DNA from: Bacteroidales bacterium UBA1205 | GTDB lineage: Bacteria; Bacteroidota; Bacteroidia; Bacteroidales; WCHB1-69 | NCBI GenBank assembly: GCA_002309615.1 | Contig: DBXT01000009.1 | Coordinates: 1-9,129, forward strand | Direction: 5' to 3' | Length of the DNA stretch: 9,129 nt | Made by a program: the position numbers and the translations under genes | In this document: one piece after another, positions 6,175-9,129 of the stretch | Layout of the letters: the number at the start of each line of letters is the position of its first letter | How positions within the stretch are numbered: the stretch's first letter is position 1 | The notes under the pieces: model-generated | What the model was told of the DNA's origin: nothing | What the model saw: the letters and a program-made list of their open reading frames with translations, nothing else | The model's database searches: none

Positions 6175-6922
6175 AGATACTCAATCTTTTTCCTAAATGT
6201 ATGGTGAGGTAGCCGGTAAGAAGAAAATATTGTTTGGTGTTGGCCATTTTCTCTACGGGGATAGCATAAATGTCGGCAGCAATACCTGCATCTAATTTGA
6301 CAACGAGGGCATCGTTGGTGGAGAAATCAAAGCTAAGACCGGTTTTTATGTAAGCACCCGGGTGTATCTTTATTTTGCTGAAGCCTTTATAAATAGGCGC
6401 TTTGCATTTGATATTGCCGGTAGAATGTTTTTCGGGGTCGTATTGTTCGGTGACGGATATCAATCCTAATTGAGGATCGATATAGTAAATTTCTAAAAAA
6501 ACAGGTACAGAAAATCCGACAGAGGCACCTCCATAGAAATAATAGCCGACTTCTACGCCTCCGCTATAATGTTTTGTGTTGAGAATGCGTGTAACACCAT
6601 ATCCCCCGCGAAGTTGTCCGAAATAATTTTTTTTGCCATAAACCAAATAAGAACCTTCAGCCACTTCTACTCGTTGTTCTTTAAAATGGCGATAAAAAGT
6701 CCATTCAATATCTAATCCGTGTTGTAGTTTGATACTTTTAATTTGATCGTAGTTGAAACCGATACCTATACCATTTGTGTGAAGCGTTCCATAGATATTC
6801 CATTGGCGTTTCCGCACCATTAGCATGTCGGGTTCACCTATGGCAATATCTTGTGCTACTGTGTCAACGGCAGTACAAAATATAAAAAAAAACAAAATAC
6901 TATGAAGGATTTTGTTCATCAT
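6167..6922 (-). CDS. Probable outer-membrane beta-barrel protein, conserved Bacteroidota type
   Basis: The 251-aa product has a signal peptide (hydrophobic 5-18, likely cleavage in TVAQD near residue 24). It is then built of amphipathic, aromatic-ended strands typical of small outer-membrane barrels, e.g. WNIYGTLHTNGIGIGFNY, HGLDIEWTFYRHF, NYFGQLRGGYGVTRIL, VEVGYYFYGGASVGF, AYIKTGLSFDFS and QYFLLTGYLTIHLG. No enzyme motif is visible and I cannot assign a function. It lies between a small lipoprotein gene (26-bp gap) and the OstA-like gene (8-bp overlap), so the three are almost certainly one operon, and a role in outer-membrane assembly or LPS delivery is a reasonable guess from context. The start is a double ATG; 6919 is an equally good start. 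Confidence 0.75.
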   Translation of the reverse strand: MMNKILHSILFFFIFCTAVDTVAQDIAIGEPDMLMVRKRQWNIYGTLHTNGIGIGFNYDQIKSIKLQHGLDIEWTFYRHFKEQRVEVAEGSYLVYGKKNYFGQLRGGYGVTRILNTKHYSGGVEVGYYFYGGASVGFSVPVFLEIYYIDPQLGLISVTEQYDPEKHSTGNIKCKAPIYKGFSKIKIHPGAYIKTGLSFDFSTNDALVVKLDAGIAADIYAIPVEKMANTKQYFLLTGYLTIHLGKRLSIYE

Positions 6923-6948
6923 AGTTGATTAGAAAAGTGGGTAAAAGC

Positions 6949-7077
6949 TTAGGCAGCAGGAATTTCTACTTGTTCGGTTGCTTGTGTGTAAGCAGGGCAA
7001 CGTTCGTAGGTGTTGCAAGATGCCAAAAACATAGTTAACACTGCTATTATGGTAACTACTAATGCGACTCTTTTCAT
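6949..7077 (-). CDS. 42-residue lipoprotein, first gene of the envelope operon
   Basis: This short frame (42 codons plus stop) runs from ATG at 7077 to TAA at 6949. It encodes a start with K2 and R3, a hydrophobic segment VALVVTIIAVLTMFL and the lipobox LASC, so Cys21 should be lipidated and the mature peptide is only 22 residues. The mature part begins CNTYERCPAY and ends in VEIPAA. Tiny lipoproteins with a CPAY-like segment are, from memory, recurrent in Bacteroidota, but I know of no defined function. It sits 26 bp upstream of the beta-barrel gene and is preceded by a TAnnTTTG box about 85 bp away, which supports it being a real leading gene. The lipobox geometry makes chance unlikely. Confidence 0.8.
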   Translation of the reverse strand: MKRVALVVTIIAVLTMFLASCNTYERCPAYTQATEQVEIPAA

Positions 7078-7115
7078 AATTTTATTGATATTAAAAATTT
7101 AAAACTAGTTTCAAA

Positions 7116-7148
7116 TTTGCCAACATTTACAAAAAAATGTTATTTTTG
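7116..7148 (+). promoter_or_regulatory. ung promoter, -33 and -7 boxes
   Basis: TTTG at 7116-7119, a 21-bp spacer, then TATTTTTG at 7141-7148 followed by CA. This is the best full match to the Bacteroidota -33/-7 promoter in the window. Transcription should begin near 7155, leaving a leader of about 84 nt before the ung ATG. Confidence 0.65.
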
Positions 7149-7163
7149 CAATATTTTCAAGTG

Positions 7164-7171
7164 CAAAGGTA
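7164..7171 (-). promoter_or_regulatory. -7 box of the lipoprotein / beta-barrel / OstA operon
   Basis: Reads TACCTTTG followed by CA on the minus strand. Transcription would begin near 7157 and run leftwards, with a leader of about 80 nt before the 42-aa lipoprotein. It faces the ung promoter: the two predicted starts lie within a few bases of each other. Confidence 0.58.
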
Positions 7172-7238
7172 CTAAAAAAAAATTATTTTTTTATAAGATA
7201 ATTGAAAAATAAAATTGTGTAATTAAACAACTGAAATA

Positions 7239-7922
7239 ATGGAAGTTATAGATCCGAAAATAGAACAGTCGTGGAAAGAGCAAATATTATTTGCCTTTCG
7301 TACGGAGTCATTTTTTGCATTGAAGCAATTCTTAATTGAGGAGAAAAAGAAAAGTATTGTCTTCCCGCCCGGTCAATTAATCTTTAATGCTTTCAATTTA
7401 ACGCCGTTTGACAAGGTGAAAGTGGTTTTATTAGGGCAAGATCCTTATCATAATGTCGGACAGGCACATGGATTGTGTTTTTCGGTTCCAGACGGAGTGG
7501 CACATCCTAAATCCTTGGTCAACATTTTTAAAGAGTTGCACGATGACATAGGCTGTCCGATTCCCAAAAGCGGAAATCTGGAAAAATGGGCCAAGCAAGG
7601 TGTTTTGTTGCTCAATGCAACTTTGACGGTGCGGGCACACGAAGCCGGCTCCCATCAGAAAAAAGGTTGGGAGGAATTTACCAATGCCGTTATTAAAACT
7701 ATTTCAGATAAAAAGGAAGGAGTGGTGTTTTTGCTGTGGGGAAATTATGCACAAGAAAAAATTCCTTTAATAGATCAAAACAAACATCATATTTTAACTA
7801 CCGTACATCCTTCGCCACTTTCAGCATCCAGAGGATTTTTTGGTTGCAGGCATTTTTCCAAAACAAATCAAATTTTGCAAACCGAAGGAAAAGAACCGAT
7901 TGACTGGGATTTAACAAGATAG
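7239..7922 (+). CDS. ung: Uracil-DNA glycosylase, family 1
   Basis: Cytoplasmic DNA-repair enzyme that removes uracil from DNA by cleaving the N-glycosidic bond and so starts base-excision repair. The 227-aa length is normal for the family. All key elements are visible: the water-activating loop GQDPYH at 66-71 with catalytic Asp68, the uracil-stacking Phe81 in GLCFSVP, the Ser-containing PKS loop at 90-92, LLLN with the uracil-specific Asn126, LLWG at 165-168, and HPSPLSA at 190-196 with catalytic His190 and the DNA-inserting Leu194. Nothing is missing, so it should be active. It is followed after 3 bp by the prenyltransferase gene, implying a two-gene operon. Confidence 0.97.
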   Translation: MEVIDPKIEQSWKEQILFAFRTESFFALKQFLIEEKKKSIVFPPGQLIFNAFNLTPFDKVKVVLLGQDPYHNVGQAHGLCFSVPDGVAHPKSLVNIFKELHDDIGCPIPKSGNLEKWAKQGVLLLNATLTVRAHEAGSHQKKGWEEFTNAVIKTISDKKEGVVFLLWGNYAQEKIPLIDQNKHHILTTVHPSPLSASRGFFGCRHFSKTNQILQTEGKEPIDWDLTR

Positions 7923-7925
7923 AAG

Positions 7926-8831
7926 ATGATAAAAGCATATTGGAGATTGTTTAGAGGAACAAATTTGCTGATAATATTGTTAACATTAATATTATTGCAA
8001 TATAGTCTTGTTCATGTGGAATATACTGCTGTTTTTCGTATCAATTGGATATTGTTGGTATTGAGTGTAATTTTGATAGCTGTCGGTGGCAATTGCATCA
8101 ATGATTGTGAAGATACGGTGGCCGATGCTGTCAATAAAGGCGAGCAATGTGTTGTCGGCAAGCGGATTAGTATAAAAACCGTCAAGCAAATATATGCTAT
8201 ATTGACATTTATCGGGTTGATAATTGCTATTTTCCCGGCTTGCCAAATTCATTCCATCGCATTTTACAGTTGTTTTCTGTTATCGGCAATAGGTTTGTAT
8301 CTTTATGCTAAATATTTAAAACAGATAGCATTGGTCGGAAATATTTTGATAGCCATATTAACCGCAGTTCCTTTGCTATTGTCGTGTTGGTTTTCGTATG
8401 TGGTTTTAGAAGGACAAATGGGCAAAAACGCGGTGTATATTTATCTTATTTATAGTGGTTTTGCATTTTTGCTGACATTGATACGGGAACTGATTAAGGT
8501 GGTGGAAGACGAAGAAGGAGACAAAGTAGCAGGTTATCAAACGCTTGTGATAAAAATCGGTGTCAAAAAAACCAATTGGATACTATTGGCTTTAGAAACA
8601 GTGAACACGATTGCCATGGCATTGTTTGTGGCGATGTTTGCAATTGAAAAGTGGTGGATATTGTTGATTTATGCCTTGTTGTTGCTTTTATTGCCGAGTA
8701 TAGCTTTGATGGTAAAAACATGCTTGGCATCCACAAAAAACGACTATCACCTATTGAGTAGTCAGGTAAAACTGCTCATGTTGGTAGGTGTGCTCAGTTG
8801 TGTTTTGTTATTTACGGCAAATATTTTATAA
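7926..8831 (+). CDS. UbiA-family membrane prenyltransferase
   Basis: The 301-aa polytopic inner-membrane protein has about eight to nine hydrophobic segments (roughly 13-28, 40-54, 88-105, 109-128, 136-157, 170-186, 215-238, 243-264, 281-300). The first Asp-rich motif is N59-D60-C-E-D63-T-V-A-D67 followed by NKGEQCVVGKRIS, as in UbiA-family enzymes that bind prenyl diphosphate through magnesium. The second is RELIKVVEDEEGD at 187-199, followed by AGYQTLVIKIG. The usual form is REIIKDxEDxEGD; here Val192 replaces the first Asp while D195 and D199 remain. Bacteroidota homologues are often annotated as geranylgeranylglycerol-phosphate geranylgeranyltransferase, but the acceptor substrate cannot be read from sequence. 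The start follows the ung stop by 3 bp, so translation is probably coupled. Confidence 0.85.
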   Translation: MIKAYWRLFRGTNLLIILLTLILLQYSLVHVEYTAVFRINWILLVLSVILIAVGGNCINDCEDTVADAVNKGEQCVVGKRISIKTVKQIYAILTFIGLIIAIFPACQIHSIAFYSCFLLSAIGLYLYAKYLKQIALVGNILIAILTAVPLLLSCWFSYVVLEGQMGKNAVYIYLIYSGFAFLLTLIRELIKVVEDEEGDKVAGYQTLVIKIGVKKTNWILLALETVNTIAMALFVAMFAIEKWWILLIYALLLLLLPSIALMVKTCLASTKNDYHLLSSQVKLLMLVGVLSCVLLFTANIL

Positions 8832-8924
8832 TTTATAAATAAATGAAAATCAATATGTTGAATTTGTTTAAAATAAAATAATGGAAAAATAGATTATATT
8901 GATTATTCATTCACAACTTTTTGG

Positions 8925-8932
8925 TATTTTTG
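8925..8932 (+). promoter_or_regulatory. -7 box in front of the partial membrane-protein gene
   Basis: TATTTTTG followed by CA, ending 5 bp before the ATG at 8938. The predicted transcription start falls at or next to this ATG, so the mRNA would be leaderless or nearly so, or the real start is the ATG at 8947. Confidence 0.52.
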
Positions 8933-8937
8933 CATTT

Positions 8938-9129
8938 ATGAAAAAAATGAGTTTGCGACAGTGGACAGATTTGGTAAATGTATGGTTGTTGTGTGCATTT
9001 GCATTTGTTTTGCCGTGGTCGGTTCCACGCATGAATGTTAACTTAACACCTTTTATATTAGGTTTTTTGTTACTCAATTGGCTTGTAAGAGTGCTGTTGG
9101 TGGACAGAAAAATCCGGATAAAAAATCGT
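8938..9129 (+). CDS. Partial integral membrane protein, possibly O-antigen ligase/polymerase-like
   Basis: The frame from ATG 8938 stays open for 64 codons to the window edge. After a short basic N-terminus (MKKMSLRQW) there are two hydrophobic segments, about residues 12-29 (ending in ALFxxPW-like FAFVLPWSVP) and 37-55 (FILGFLLLNWLVRVLLV), followed by a basic cytoplasmic-looking stretch RKIRIKNR. A first helix ending in a (L/F)P(F/W)S turn and a second starting with a (L/I)LG segment is common at the start of O-antigen ligase / Wzy-type proteins in Bacteroidota, but with only 64 residues this is a guess from pattern. The ATG at 8947 (MSLRQW) is an alternative start. Confidence 0.6.
   Translation, partial: MKKMSLRQWTDLVNVWLLCAFAFVLPWSVPRMNVNLTPFILGFLLLNWLVRVLLVDRKIRIKNR

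Noticed and set aside
7431..8252. Minus-strand frames within ung and the prenyltransferase
   Set aside because: They run antisense to well-identified genes with intact motifs.
1..9129. CRISPR array, insertion sequence, prophage, restriction or other defence module
   Set aside because: I saw no direct-repeat array, transposase, integrase, nuclease or toxin-antitoxin signature on either strand.

Overview
The window looks like a chromosomal fragment from the phylum Bacteroidota, most likely order Bacteroidales. Evidence: nearly every transcription unit is preceded by the Bacteroidota -7 box TAnnTTTG rather than a TATAAT box. Starts are preceded by A/T-rich leaders with no well-placed Shine-Dalgarno. 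The AIR synthase is the long (about 390 aa) Bacteroidota form. Small lipoproteins and an OstA-like protein typical of the phylum are present. The DNA is AT-rich and all genes are closely packed.

Layout. Bases 1-2805 (minus strand): thrS (threonyl-tRNA synthetase, C-terminal part beyond the left edge) and purM, each with its own -7 box. Bases 2806-3187: a non-protein stretch with a divergent plus-strand promoter and a strongly structured RNA of about 184 nt ending in an intrinsic terminator; its fold suggests a 6S-like / Bacteroidales-1-type RNA. Bases 3188-3691: an AT-rich orphan lipoprotein gene and its terminator. Bases 3731-3897: a single tRNA-Ala(GGC) with promoter and terminator; 26 bp of its promoter are identical to the promoter of the structured RNA. 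Bases 4046-4649: gmhA (sedoheptulose-7-phosphate isomerase), whose 3' end overlaps by 11 bp the end of a convergent operon. Bases 7077-4639 (minus): a three-gene operon of a 42-aa lipoprotein, a probable outer-membrane beta-barrel protein and an OstA/LptA-like protein. Bases 7116-8831 (plus): ung (uracil-DNA glycosylase) followed 3 bp later by a UbiA-family prenyltransferase. Bases 8925-9129: promoter and start of a membrane protein that runs off the right edge.

How the genes fit together. thrS, purM, ung and the tRNA are housekeeping genes. gmhA (first step of heptose precursor synthesis), the OstA-like protein (LPS transport family), the beta-barrel protein and the partial membrane protein (possibly O-antigen ligase-like) form a loose cell-envelope neighbourhood. 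No CRISPR array, insertion sequence, prophage or defence system is visible. The least ordinary part is 2903-3187: the structured RNA, its shared promoter, and a downstream lipoprotein gene with no visible promoter of its own.
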